From: Chelatococcus reniformis
Lineage (GTDB): Bacteria > Pseudomonadota > Alphaproteobacteria > Rhizobiales > Beijerinckiaceae
Reading direction: 5' to 3'
DNA: 64,000 nt
Assembly (NCBI RefSeq): GCF_014640075.1
Contig: NZ_BMGG01000012.1
Coordinates: 65,935-129,934 of the forward strand
The notes beneath the pieces were generated by a model. It was not told the DNA's origin and ran no database searches. It was given only the letters and a program-made list of their open reading frames with translations. Numbering within the stretch: position 1 is the stretch's first letter; each line of letters begins with the position of its first letter. A program made the translations under genes and the position numbers. This document shows, one piece after another, positions 51,132 through 59,542 of the stretch.

Positions 51132-52691
51132 TCAGATCGAGCGGCCGACACCCAGCCAGAACGGCTCTCTGAGCTTGCGCTTGAAGATCTTGCCCGTGTC
51201 CTCGCGCGGCAGACTGGCCGTGAATTCGATGCGCCGAGGCAGCTTGTAGCTGGCCAGCCGCTGCTTCAGATCGGCCCGGATCGCCTCCGCGTCGAGATCG
51301 GCCCCGTCCGTGGGCTGGATGAACGCGCAGACCTGCTCGCCGAACTCCTCGTCGGGAATGCCGAAGACGGCACAGTCGGCGACGCCCGGCACCTTCATCA
51401 GCTCCGCCTCGATCTCGGCCGGGTAGATGTTGGTGCCACCGAAGATGATCATGTCGCTGGCGCGGCCGGACAGGTGCAGGAAGCCGTCGGCGTCGAAGTA
51501 GCCGACGTCTCCGGTCGCGACCAGCCGGCCGCGGCCCGACCGCTGCCGCTTGCCGTCGTCCCCGTGGTAGGTGAACTCCGGATAGAGATCGCGACCGCAG
51601 ACGATCTCCCCCGCCTCCCCGGCCTCCAGGACGCGCCCGTCCTCGCCCATGATCACGACCTGACAGCCGTCGAGCCGGCGGCCGACGGTGCCCGGGTGCG
51701 CCAGCCATTCCTGGGACGTGCAGAAGGTGACGGCGCCGACCTCCGTCGAACCGTAGTGCTCGGTGATCACCGGGCCCCACCAATCGATCATGCCGCGTTT
51801 GACGTGAGGGGCACAGGGAGCCCCCACGTGGGTGGCGAACACGAGGCTCGACAGGTCGTACTTCGCGCGCGTTTGCGCCGGCAGCGCCAGCATGCGCACG
51901 AACATCGTCGGGACCGCCAGCGCGTGGGTCACCCGGTTGTCCTGGATCGTGCGCAACACCCCCTCCGGATCGAAGCGCGGCTCGATCACCAGGTTGGCAC
52001 CCAGATTGTAGAAGGCGAACATCCAGCCGTTGGGGCTGGAGTGATAGGCTGGCCCCGGGATCAGCAGGACGACCTCGTTGATCGGCCGCGTCCACAGGTC
52101 GAGGCCGCCGAGCGTCCGCATCATCTGCTGGCTCGCGAGCGCCTGCTCCGGCGTCGGCGGCTGCCGGCGCACGCCCTTGGGTTGGCCCGTCGTGCCCGAG
52201 GTATAGATCATCGATCCCGGCGACGTCTCGAACGGCGGCTGGAGCGGCGCCAAGCCCGCGATCCACGCGTCCCAATCGGTCGCGCCGTCCGGCACCCGGG
52301 CACTCTCGGCATCCACCTTGTAGGGCCTCATCAGTGCGGGCGCCGTCGCCGCCACCACGACGGCGATGCCGGCCGGGACGACATGGCTGAGCTTGCGATA
52401 GAGGTCGGCGTGGATCACCAGCACCTTGGCGCCGGAGTTCTCCAGCACGTAGCGCGCCTCCTCGGGCGTGTTGTGCCAGTTGACCGGCACCACGTAGGCG
52501 CCCACGAAACCCGCCCCGACCGAGGCTTCGATGAAGGGGAAGTCGTTGCGCATGCAGACCGCGACGACGTCGCCACGGCCGACGCCGAGCTCGGCATAGC
52601 CGCGAGCGGCCCGGCGGGCACGCTCGTCGACCTCGTCCTTGGTCTTGGTGCGATCGCCGATCCTGATCCAGGATCCAGCCTCTGCGCTCAT
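51132..52691 (-). CDS. Acyl-CoA synthetase / AMP-dependent CoA ligase
   Basis: A 519-residue ANL ligase. The P-loop-like motif is MIYTSGTTGQPKGVRRQPP near residue 165. EHYGSTEVGAVTFC (A5) is near 310, VATGDVGYFDADGFLHLSGR (A7/A8) near 400, IIFGGTNIYPAEIEAEL near 425, and PREDTGKIFKRKL (A10 Lys) near the end. It activates a fatty or aromatic acid. The start MSAEAGSWIRIG at 52691 is preceded by GGAGGGAGGG. It is the last gene of the SBP-hydratase-ligase group. Confidence 0.93.
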   Translation of the reverse strand: MSAEAGSWIRIGDRTKTKDEVDERARRAARGYAELGVGRGDVVAVCMRNDFPFIEASVGAGFVGAYVVPVNWHNTPEEARYVLENSGAKVLVIHADLYRKLSHVVPAGIAVVVAATAPALMRPYKVDAESARVPDGATDWDAWIAGLAPLQPPFETSPGSMIYTSGTTGQPKGVRRQPPTPEQALASQQMMRTLGGLDLWTRPINEVVLLIPGPAYHSSPNGWMFAFYNLGANLVIEPRFDPEGVLRTIQDNRVTHALAVPTMFVRMLALPAQTRAKYDLSSLVFATHVGAPCAPHVKRGMIDWWGPVITEHYGSTEVGAVTFCTSQEWLAHPGTVGRRLDGCQVVIMGEDGRVLEAGEAGEIVCGRDLYPEFTYHGDDGKRQRSGRGRLVATGDVGYFDADGFLHLSGRASDMIIFGGTNIYPAEIEAELMKVPGVADCAVFGIPDEEFGEQVCAFIQPTDGADLDAEAIRADLKQRLASYKLPRRIEFTASLPREDTGKIFKRKLREPFWLGVGRSI

Positions 52692-52764
52692 GGCGCCCTC
52701 CCTCCTGCGGCCCCGGGCTTGTGATCCGTCACGGAAGCCCGCCGGGCCCGATGTCCGCACGCGC

Positions 52765-53580
52765 TCAGCGCCCGGTGAACACGGGCTCACGCTTCTCCAG
52801 GAAACTGCGCACGCCCTCGCGATGATCCTCGGTATCGAACAGGCGATAGATCACCTCGATGGCCCAGCCGCCGATCTCGCGCGGATCGCCGTAGCTGGTG
52901 CGGCGGAGCCCCTCCTTCATATAGCGGAGCGCGAGCGGCGAGTTGCGGGCGATGCGCCCAGCCAGGTCCATCGCCTTCGCCATCAACTCGCCATGGGGCA
53001 CCACCTCGCTGACGAGGCCGATGCGGGCGGCTTCCGCCGCGTCGATAAGATCGCCCGTGTAGAGCAGTTCCGCCGCTTTCGCGGGGCCGACGATGGCGGG
53101 CAGGCGCAGCAGGCCACCCACGTCGCAGATCAGCCCGCGCCGGATGAACAGTTCGGCGAAGCTCGCCTGAACGGAGGCGAGGCGGATGTCGGCATAGAGC
53201 GCGAGCTCCATGCCCCAGCCGACCGCCGAGCCGTTGACGGCGGCGATCACCGGCCGGTCGCACTCCAGCGCGGCCAGCGCGGCCGGCGTCGGCGGCCGGC
53301 GCACCACCGGCGCCGGCCGCTCGGCCGGCTTCTCGCCGGTCATCATCTCCTTCACGTCCTCGCCGGAGCAGAAGGCTGGATCGGCGCCGGTGACGACGAC
53401 GCAGCGCACTTCCGGATCGGCGGCCGCGGCGCGGAACGCCGATTCGACCTCGTCGTAGGCACGCCGATTGAGCGCGTTGCGACGCTGCGGCCGGTTCAGG
53501 GTGATGAGCGCGATGTGGTCCTTGACCTCGTAGAGCAGGCATTCGAAGGCGGCGGGCGCAATGGCGGGGCGGACGCTCAT
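52765..53580 (-). CDS. Enoyl-CoA hydratase/isomerase
   Basis: A 271-residue crotonase. It has IALITLNRPQRRNALNRRAY near residue 25, TGADPAFCSGEDVKEMMTGE near 65, AVNGSAVGWGMELALYADIR near 115, and FIRRGLICDVGGLLRLPAIV near 145. The start at 53580 follows the SBP stop (53592) by 11 bp. It is a paralogue of the hydratases at 47035 and 55713, not a copy. It probably processes the CoA ester made by the ligase at 51132-52691. Confidence 0.93.
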   Translation of the reverse strand: MSVRPAIAPAAFECLLYEVKDHIALITLNRPQRRNALNRRAYDEVESAFRAAAADPEVRCVVVTGADPAFCSGEDVKEMMTGEKPAERPAPVVRRPPTPAALAALECDRPVIAAVNGSAVGWGMELALYADIRLASVQASFAELFIRRGLICDVGGLLRLPAIVGPAKAAELLYTGDLIDAAEAARIGLVSEVVPHGELMAKAMDLAGRIARNSPLALRYMKEGLRRTSYGDPREIGGWAIEVIYRLFDTEDHREGVRSFLEKREPVFTGR

Positions 53581-53591
53581 GGATGCACTCC

Positions 53592-54815
53592 TCAGTCCAG
53601 CGTGACCACTTCGGACGTCACCGGCCCGACCGGATCGAAGCCGGTGCCGTTGAAGCGAAGCAGTTGCATCTGCGTGATGGGGAAATAGTTGGTCGGGCTG
53701 GTGTTGACGGTGATGCCGTCGAAGAGGAGACCGAACTTGAGGTCCTTCAGATTGGCCGCCTGCTTCATGATGTTGGCGCGCGAGACATCGTCGCCGCACT
53801 GCTCGAGCACCTTCCGCAGCACTTGGGCGGCGAGATAGCCATAGGCATTCTGGCCGTTCGTCTTGTCGCCGTCGGGGTTGTACTTGTCCATAAACGCCAG
53901 GTACTCGCGCACGCCAGGATCGTCGGCGTAGCGCGGATCGGCGGGATCCTTGATCGACGTGGCCGTGAGCACGCCGACGGCATTCTCCAGGCCCGCCGGC
54001 TTCAAGACGAGCGGGATCGAGGCGGCGGTGGTGTTGACGAAGTGCACCGGCTTCCACCCCAGCTCCGCCAGCTTACGGATGGCCAGGGCGCCGAAGCGGG
54101 GCGTGGAGAAGTTCATGAAGATGTCGGCGCCCGACGCCTTGAGCCTGGCGATCTGCGAATCGATGGTCGCTTCCGAGGTGTCGTAGGGCGCCTCGGCGAT
54201 GATCATCGACCTTTTGTCGCCCAGCGCGTCCTTGAAACCCTGATAGATATCGCGGCCATAGTCATCGTTGGGGAACAGCACGGCGATCTTGCCGCTGGGG
54301 TAGTTCGCCATGATGTACTTGGCGTAGATCGCGCTCTCCACCCGGTAGACCGAGGTGGAGAAGCCCATCGTCCATGGATAATGCTTGGGGTCGCCGAATT
54401 TGGTGGCGCCGGTGGCGGCTAGCAGCTGCGGCACCTTTTTGGCGTTCATGTATTTCATGATCGCCGCGTTGGGCGGCGTGCCCACCGACTGGAAGATCGC
54501 CAGAACCTCGTCCTGCTCCACCAGCTTGCGCGCCTGCTCCACCGCCTTAGGCGGGCTGTAGGCGTCATCGTAGGAGATGAACTGGATCTTGCGGCCGTTG
54601 ATGCCACCGCTCTCGTTCAACATGCGGAAGTACGCCGCCTGGGTCTTGGCGAAAGCGCTGTAGGAGGACGCAGGCCCGCTGTAAGGTGCCAGATTGCCGA
54701 TCTTGATGTCGGACTTGACGTCGGGCTTGGCCGCCTCGGCACGCGCCGGCGACCCCACGACCGCAGCCGCGACCACGCCGAGACAGCCGAGCCCGAGAAT
54801 GTGAACGAGACGCAA
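53592..54815 (-). CDS. Orphan ABC transporter solute-binding protein (HAAT type)
   Basis: A periplasmic binding protein of about 407 residues. The TTG start at 54815 sits 5 nt after a strong GGAGG and gives a clean signal peptide (LRLVHILGLGCLGVVAAAVV, cleavage near ARAEA). A GTG at 54839 is possible but would place the Shine-Dalgarno inside the gene. The mature part has KIGNLAPYSGPASSYSAFAK and GGINGRKIQFISYDDAYSPP. It is a paralogue of the SBP at 42905-44116. It is the first gene of the hydratase-ligase group. No permease genes are close; the divergent TetR is the likely regulator. Confidence 0.9.
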   Translation of the reverse strand: MRLVHILGLGCLGVVAAAVVGSPARAEAAKPDVKSDIKIGNLAPYSGPASSYSAFAKTQAAYFRMLNESGGINGRKIQFISYDDAYSPPKAVEQARKLVEQDEVLAIFQSVGTPPNAAIMKYMNAKKVPQLLAATGATKFGDPKHYPWTMGFSTSVYRVESAIYAKYIMANYPSGKIAVLFPNDDYGRDIYQGFKDALGDKRSMIIAEAPYDTSEATIDSQIARLKASGADIFMNFSTPRFGALAIRKLAELGWKPVHFVNTTAASIPLVLKPAGLENAVGVLTATSIKDPADPRYADDPGVREYLAFMDKYNPDGDKTNGQNAYGYLAAQVLRKVLEQCGDDVSRANIMKQAANLKDLKFGLLFDGITVNTSPTNYFPITQMQLLRFNGTGFDPVGPVTSEVVTLD

Positions 54816-54879
54816 ACCTTCCTCCCCCGAAAACGCCACGCGCCGCCGATTCCCCGTATTCGCAGGTGGATCGGGTGCC

Positions 54880-54893
54880 TTATATTTTTATAA
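54880..54893. promoter_or_regulatory. Predicted operator/promoter between the SBP and TetR genes
   Basis: TTATATTTTTATAA is a palindrome with 5-bp arms in an A/T-rich stretch between divergent genes (starts at 54815 and 54972). The stretch continues TAACGTGATATAG. It is the natural site for TetR binding and for the -10 box of one or both promoters. Confidence 0.5.
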
Positions 54894-54971
54894 CGTGATA
54901 TAGTTTCCGCGGGGCGTCAACCGAGGCATGATGAGAAGGCGCACCTGACGAGGCCGGGCGACGGAGCAGCC

Positions 54972-55661
54972 ATGGAGAGCAAACGCGAGGCGGCGAAGAG
55001 CGAGCGACGGCAGCGGATCATCGTCGCTGCCCGCGAGCTGATCCGCGAGACGGGAGATGCGGGCCTGTCGATGCGGGCGCTCGCGGCCCGCGCCGGCGTG
55101 AGCCTGGCCACGCCCTACAATCTGTTCGGCTCCAAGCGGGCGGTGCTGCTCGCGGTGCTCGAGGACATCAAGGGCTTCGGCCATCGCTTCGCCAGCTACG
55201 GCACCCTCAACCCGCTCGACAAGCTGCTGCGCGCCGCGGAGCTCGCCATCAGCTATTACGAGAAGGATCCGGTCTTCTACCGCGTGCTGTGGACCAGCGT
55301 GCTCGCCGCCGCCGGCGCCGAGGAGCGCGACGCCATCTTCAACCCCAAGCGCCAGGCCTTCTGGATCAGGCTGCTGGACGAGGCGTCCGCCGCCGGCCTG
55401 CTGATGGAGGGCATCGACACCAACCTGCTGCTACGCAGCCTGGACTACAGCTTCCGCTCGGTGATGCTGCATTGGGTCATCGGCGAGATCGAGGTGGAAA
55501 ACCTGCAGGCCGCCGCCGGCCTCGGTTACGCGCTGGCGCTGCGGGGCGCCGCCTCGGCCGAAGGCCAGGCGCTGCTGACCGAGCGCGTGTTCGCCTTCCA
55601 GCGCGCCCTCAGTGAAGGGACGGCGCCGAAAAAGGGCGCCGTCGCCGAAGAGGTGTCATGA
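54972..55661 (+). CDS. TetR family transcriptional regulator
   Basis: A 229-residue TetR-type regulator. The helix-turn-helix is at residues 12-60 (LSMRALAARAGVSLATPYNL). The helical ligand domain runs from about 70 to 200, and a charged tail (TAPKKGAVAEEVS) follows. It is divergent from the SBP-hydratase-ligase group and convergent with the third hydratase, so it probably controls both. GAGCAGCC precedes the ATG at 54972; the Shine-Dalgarno is weak. Confidence 0.92.
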   Translation: MESKREAAKSERRQRIIVAARELIRETGDAGLSMRALAARAGVSLATPYNLFGSKRAVLLAVLEDIKGFGHRFASYGTLNPLDKLLRAAELAISYYEKDPVFYRVLWTSVLAAAGAEERDAIFNPKRQAFWIRLLDEASAAGLLMEGIDTNLLLRSLDYSFRSVMLHWVIGEIEVENLQAAAGLGYALALRGAASAEGQALLTERVFAFQRALSEGTAPKKGAVAEEVS

Positions 55662-55712
55662 GCCGGGCGGTGCCGGCCGCGACCGGGCAGATCCACCCGA
55701 TGCGGCTGCGTT

Positions 55713-56537
55713 CTACCGGCCGGTGAAAGCCGGCGCCCGCTTCTCGAGGAAGTGGGCGACGCCCTCCTTGAAGTCCTCGCTGTCGAAGGAGCGAACCATC
55801 TCCTCGTCGGCGACGGCCCAAGCGCCGTCGAGCGACTGGAACAGCCCCTCGTAGACCTGCCGCTTCATCACGCCGATCGAGCGGGGCGAGGAATTGGTCA
55901 CCAGGTCGCGGGCGATGCCCTGCACGGCGGCGAGGAAATCCTCGTCCGGCAGCACCCGCACCAGCCCCATGCGCTCGAGCTCCGGCGGGGTCGCCGTGCG
56001 CGCCGACAGCAGCAGGTCGAGCGCATTGGTGACGCCGACGAGCTTCGGCAGCATCCAGGAGATGCCGTGCTCGGCGATCAAGCCGCGCCGGGCGAAGGCC
56101 GTGGTGAGCTTGGCGCTGTCGGCCATGTAGCGGAAGTCGCAGAACATCGACATGCACACACCCATGCCGGCGATGGGGCCGTTGATGGCCGCGATCACCG
56201 GCTTGGGCAGGCGCAGCAGGTAGCTGAACCGCCGCTCGAAATTGGCGTCGAAATCGCTGTTGCTGGCGGGCGCCGGCGCCTTGGCGGCACCGTTCTCCGC
56301 CGGCCGATCGCCCGCCGTGATGCCGCTGAGCAGGGTCATGTCGGCGCCGGCGCAGAAGCCGCGGCCCGCCCCGGTGATGACGATGGCGCGCACCGCCGCA
56401 TCATCGGCGGCGTTCTCCACGGCCTGCCGCATCTCCTTTTCCATCGTCCCGGTCCAGGCGTTGAGCTTGTCGGGCCGGTTGAGCGTGATGGTCGCGACGC
56501 GGTCGTCGACGGAATAAAGGATGTGCTCGTAGGTCAT
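55713..56537 (-). CDS. Enoyl-CoA hydratase/isomerase
   Basis: A 274-residue crotonase. It has VATITLNRPDKLNAWTGTME near residue 15, TGAGRGFCAGADMTLLSGIT near 58, an Ala/Pro insertion (ENGAAKAPAPASNSDFDANF) at 80-100, AAINGPIAGMGVCMSMFCDF near 118 and FARRGLIAEHGISWMLPKLV near 148. It shares the RP.KLNA.TG.M block with the hydratase at 47035. It is convergent with TetR and alone on its strand here. It probably joins the same fatty or aromatic acid breakdown. Confidence 0.93.
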   Translation of the reverse strand: MTYEHILYSVDDRVATITLNRPDKLNAWTGTMEKEMRQAVENAADDAAVRAIVITGAGRGFCAGADMTLLSGITAGDRPAENGAAKAPAPASNSDFDANFERRFSYLLRLPKPVIAAINGPIAGMGVCMSMFCDFRYMADSAKLTTAFARRGLIAEHGISWMLPKLVGVTNALDLLLSARTATPPELERMGLVRVLPDEDFLAAVQGIARDLVTNSSPRSIGVMKRQVYEGLFQSLDGAWAVADEEMVRSFDSEDFKEGVAHFLEKRAPAFTGR

Positions 56538-56981
56538 GGCGCTCTCCCGAGGTCGTTGCGATCAGGCTGTTTGGCCATCACCATAGCCGCCCTCGCCGCG
56601 ATGAGAAGCGCGCCGGTCGCATCCGGCTCACCGCGGTGGTGCGCGGCTGCGCCAGATGGCGGGTCCGGTCGCGTGCCGGAGCAGATTAGGGCCTCGTCCG
56701 GCCTCCCGCACTCAGAGCTGGAACAAGCGGCGAAGGCTGAGCCCCCGCCATACCTGCAGCGAACCCACGCGCCACATGCGGCGCCCAGCGCCGCCGCGGC
56801 CGGCAGCCGTCGGGCGGCCAGGAAACAGCCGTTCTCGCCGCGGCAGGAGCTGCGGCTGGTGCCGGCCCACAGCGCCGCGACCACGACTCGAGAGTTGCTA
56901 CCGGCCGAACACACGCCGGCCCGCAGCAGCATCGGGCACGGGGGCGCCGAACTAGCCGAGCCCCCGCGCGGCTGGCGGCGC
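56538..56981. other. Intergenic region without a supported gene
   Basis: 444 bp between the hydratase start and the end of the small lipoprotein gene. Open frames on both strands are Arg/Ala/Pro-rich and lack family features, so I call none. Confidence 0.4.
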
Positions 56982-57278
56982 CTACCAGCACCCCCAACCG
57001 CGACAGCGATAGTAATAGGGGCGTGGAGCCGTCGCCGCGCCGAGGAGAGCGCCGCCCACGACACCTGCGGCAGCGCCGACCGCCACCGCGTTGGCCGTCT
57101 GATCGGATTTCTGGCGGTTCTGCTGATAGTTCACACTCTCACAGCGTTCATAGGCGCGTGTTCCCGGCCTCAGCCCGGAAGCAGAACAAGTCATTTGCGC
57201 ATCGACCATTGAGTCTTGCGGAGACTGACATGCAGCGAGCGAGAGCAGAAGCGCACCTAAGACGAACGGCTTATGCAT
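56982..57278 (-). CDS. Small lipoprotein with glycine-zipper segment
   Basis: A 98-residue protein. The signal MHKPFVLGALLLSLAAC ends in a lipobox (LAAC, Cys17). A short linker with two Cys (MTCSASGLRPG and YERCESVNY) follows. A Gly/Ala-rich segment (AVAVGAAAGVVGGALLGAAT) then resembles outer-membrane glycine-zipper proteins. The end is aromatic (RPYYYRCRGWGCW). It is probably an outer-membrane lipoprotein of unknown role. The start codon sits in a perfect palindrome CTTATGCATAAG. A TTGACA-type -35 (minus strand, 57343-57338) lies about 60 bp upstream. Confidence 0.78.
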   Translation of the reverse strand: MHKPFVLGALLLSLAACQSPQDSMVDAQMTCSASGLRPGTRAYERCESVNYQQNRQKSDQTANAVAVGAAAGVVGGALLGAATAPRPYYYRCRGWGCW

Positions 57279-57668
57279 AAGTTAACCCTTTGGTAACCAT
57301 TTGACGCTCGGGCGCAATAGGCAGCAATATCGGATGGTGTCAATATTGTGGCACTAAAAAGGGCACCGGCCGAGGTTCGAACCTCAGGCCTTCGAAACAC
57401 AGGCCCTTCCGCGCAGTTCGGCGCGGGCGCTTCCGTTCCGGCGTCGCTCGAGCTCGCATCCATGACCGCTCCGCATAGAACATATGCACTAAACGCCGCA
57501 CCGAAACAGGTCGATCAGGTTCGGATTGTCTCCGAATCGCATTTGGCAAAGGTCGCCATCATATGCGCGCGCCACGCCGAAACTTGGGTCGACCCCTCTG
57601 GGCGAGGCGCTCGGTCGACACGGTGTACCAGGGTGGCGAGAGTTCTCGTCGCGGCCGAGAGTGCCGCC
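57279..57668. other. Intergenic region with lipoprotein promoter
   Basis: 390 bp between the lipoprotein start and the apt stop. It holds the TTGACA box noted for the lipoprotein gene and a palindrome GAGGTTCGAACCTC (57372-57385) that looks like a tRNA T-arm but cannot be extended to a tRNA. No gene is supported. Confidence 0.4.
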
Positions 57669-58217
57669 TCAATGACCGGCGAACGACATCAGCGTGTGCA
57701 CCGGCGTGCCGAGCGCGCGCAGCTTGTCGGCGCCGCCGAGATCCGGCAGATCGATGACGAAGACCGCCGCCACGACTTCGGCGCCGCACTGCTTGAGCAG
57801 CTTGGTGGCGGCGACCGCGGTGCCGCCGGTGGCGATCAGGTCGTCGACCAGCACCACGCGCTCGCCCGCCGTGACCGCATCCTCGTGCATCTCCATCTCG
57901 TCTAGGCCGTATTCGAGCGAGTAGGCGATCCGGACCGTGGCGTGGGGCAGCTTGCCCTTCTTGCGGATGGGAATGAAGCCGGCCGAGGCCTGATGGGCGA
58001 CGGCGCCCCCGAGAATAAAGCCCCGCGCCTCGATGCCGGCCACCTTGTCGATTTTCGACCCAGCCCAGGGCTGGACCAGCTCGTCGACGGCGCGGCGGAA
58101 GGCGCGGGGGTTGCCGAGCAGCGTGGTGATATCCCGGAAGATGATGCCGGGCTTGGGGTAGTCCGGAATGGAGCGCACCGTCGCGGCGAGGTCGGTGGCG
58201 AGTTGGCTGGCGATCAT
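57669..58217 (-). CDS. apt: Adenine phosphoribosyltransferase
   Basis: A 182-residue type I phosphoribosyltransferase that turns adenine and PRPP into AMP. The PRPP loop is [14 protein letters not shown] near residue 122. The start has [20 protein letters not shown]-type sequence (here [20 protein letters not shown]), and [17 protein letters not shown] is the flexible loop region. It salvages the adenine released by the phosphorylase encoded just upstream. The two genes are 72 bp apart on the same strand. Confidence 0.97.
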   Translation of the reverse strand: MIASQLATDLAATVRSIPDYPKPGIIFRDITTLLGNPRAFRRAVDELVQPWAGSKIDKVAGIEARGFILGGAVAHQASAGFIPIRKKGKLPHATVRIAYSLEYGLDEMEMHEDAVTAGERVVLVDDLIATGGTAVAATKLLKQCGAEVVAAVFVIDLPDLGGADKLRALGTPVHTLMSFAGH

Positions 58218-58240
58218 GACGTCAATCCTGGGCCTCAGGG

Positions 58241-58278
58241 CTAGAGCGCGCTCCGATCGGCTGAAATCACACGATCGG
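58241..58278. repeat. Short palindromic repeat relic between mtnP and apt
   Basis: CTAGAGCGCGC followed by CCGATCG and CGATCGG as 7-bp inverted arms. The CTAGAGC start is shared with the RIME-like elements in the window, so this may be a partial or related unit in the 72-bp gap. Confidence 0.4.
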
Positions 58279-58289
58279 CGAGAAGGGAG

Positions 58290-59165
58290 TCAGGCATTGA
58301 GGACGCGGCCGGCGACGGCATCGAGCTTGGCGAGGAGCAGTGGGTCACGCGCCTGCGGCGGGGTGATGATCGCCCCGTCGAGCGCCCGGTCGGAGCCGGC
58401 GGGGCAGGCCTCATGCTCGGCCGGAAAATCCCGCGCCAGGCGCGCCACCAGGCGCTGCGCCCGGTCGCCGTTCTCGCGCAGCACGCGCACCACGGCGGCG
58501 ACGTCGACGGCGTCGTGATCCTCGTGCCAACAATCGTAGTCGGTCACCATCGCGACGGAGGCGTAGGTGATCTCGGCCTCGCGCGCGAGTTTGGCCTCCG
58601 GCATGTTGGTCATGCCGATGACGTCGGCACCCATCGCCTTGTAGGCTCGCGACTCCGCCAAGGTCGAGAACTGCGGCCCCTCCATGCAGACATAGATGCC
58701 GCCCTTGTGGTGGCCGATGTTCTCCGCCGCTGCCGCCTGCGCCAGGCGCTCGGCGAGGCGGGGCCCCACCGGATGGGCGAACGCCACGTGGGCGACGCAG
58801 CCGCGACCGAAGAAGGTCGATTCGCGCCGCACGGTGCGGTCGATGAACTGGTCGACGAAGACGAACAGCCCGGGGTAGAGCTCCTCGCGGAAGGAGCCGC
58901 AGGCGGACAGCGCGACGAGATCGGTGACGCCGGCCCGTTTCATCACATCGATGTTGGCCCGGTAGTTGATCTCGGACGGCGGCAGCCGGTGGCCCCGATC
59001 ATGGCGGGCCAGGAACACGATCTCGGTCGCGCCGATGCGGCCACGGCGCGGGATGTCGGACGGTTCGCCCCAGGGGCTCGCGGTCGGCTCCTCGCGCACG
59101 TCTTCCAGGCCCGGCAGGTCGTAGATGCCCGAACCGCCGATCACTCCCAGCACCGCCTTGGCCAT
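58290..59165 (-). CDS. mtnP: S-methyl-5'-thioadenosine phosphorylase
   Basis: A 291-residue phosphorylase that splits methylthioadenosine with phosphate into adenine and methylthioribose 1-phosphate. It opens VLGVIGGSGIYDLPGLED, has FLARHDRGHRLPPSEINYRA near residue 55 and YVCMEGPQFSTLAESRAYKA near 180, and the base-specificity region has MTDYDCW-like VTDYDCWHEDHDAV. The start MAKAVLG at 59165 is preceded by GAGCGGGGA. It makes the adenine that Apt recycles, a known pairing. It is downstream of petABC on the same strand, but separated by a terminator and repeats. Confidence 0.96.
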   Translation of the reverse strand: MAKAVLGVIGGSGIYDLPGLEDVREEPTASPWGEPSDIPRRGRIGATEIVFLARHDRGHRLPPSEINYRANIDVMKRAGVTDLVALSACGSFREELYPGLFVFVDQFIDRTVRRESTFFGRGCVAHVAFAHPVGPRLAERLAQAAAAENIGHHKGGIYVCMEGPQFSTLAESRAYKAMGADVIGMTNMPEAKLAREAEITYASVAMVTDYDCWHEDHDAVDVAAVVRVLRENGDRAQRLVARLARDFPAEHEACPAGSDRALDGAIITPPQARDPLLLAKLDAVAGRVLNA

Positions 59166-59249
59166 CTTCGATCCCCGCTCCGTCTCCCAGGCCCCGGCCG
59201 GCGCACCCGGCCGGCCGTCGATCGGTCGATTCCGGTTCCGTCTGGGCTG

Positions 59250-59350
59250 GAGCGCTTGGCGATTGGGTGGCCTCACCCGATCCCTGAGAAGCGCTCTCGT
59301 GATCGGCCGTATCCTGAGTGGATGGACGGCCGGGTCAAGCCCGGCCGTGA
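59250..59350. repeat. Composite palindromic region (hairpin plus REP-like unit)
   Basis: A long imperfect hairpin (GAGCGCTTGGCGATTGGGTG paired with the region ending AGAAGCGCTC, 59250-59300) is followed by a REP-like unit (TGGATGGACGG, CGGGTCAAGCCCG; 59319-59350). The REP unit resembles the pair at 25321-25407. Confidence 0.65.
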
Positions 59351-59385
59351 CGCGGGAACGGCGTGAGCCCCTGCGAACAGCAAAA

Positions 59386-59415
59386 GGCCGGAAAAGCGAT
59401 CACGCTTCTCCGGCC
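59386..59415 (-). terminator. Intrinsic terminator of the petABC operon
   Basis: A 13-bp stem with one mismatch (GGCCGGAGAAGCG with CGCTTTTCCGGCC) and an ATCA-type loop is followed on the minus strand by TTTTGC. It lies 127 bp after the petC stop, beyond the RIME-like element. Confidence 0.75.
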
Positions 59416-59422
59416 CTCGTGC

Positions 59423-59528
59423 CTAGAGCGTTTTCGAGGGAGGTGGACGCCGGTTCGCGTAAAGAAAACGCGACAAATCAAACAGATAGAGCATTTCGGC
59501 GATTCGAAGAAACGCGGAAATGCTCTAG
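59423..59528. repeat. RIME-like palindromic element, copy C
   Basis: A 106-bp element from CTAGAGCGTTTTCGAGGGAG to GGAAATGCTCTAG, nearly the same as copy A (15970-16074). Palindromes: GCGTTTTC/GAAAACGC, and a perfect 11-bp TAGAGCATTTC/GAAATGCTCTA. It lies between the petC stop and the operon terminator, in the transcribed 3' region. Confidence 0.88.
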
Positions 59529-59542
59529 GATCCGAAAGAGGT

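Noticed and set aside
57372-57385. tRNA T-arm-like sequence GAGGTTCGAACCTC
   Set aside because: It is a plain palindrome. No acceptor, D-arm or anticodon arm can be folded around it on either strand.
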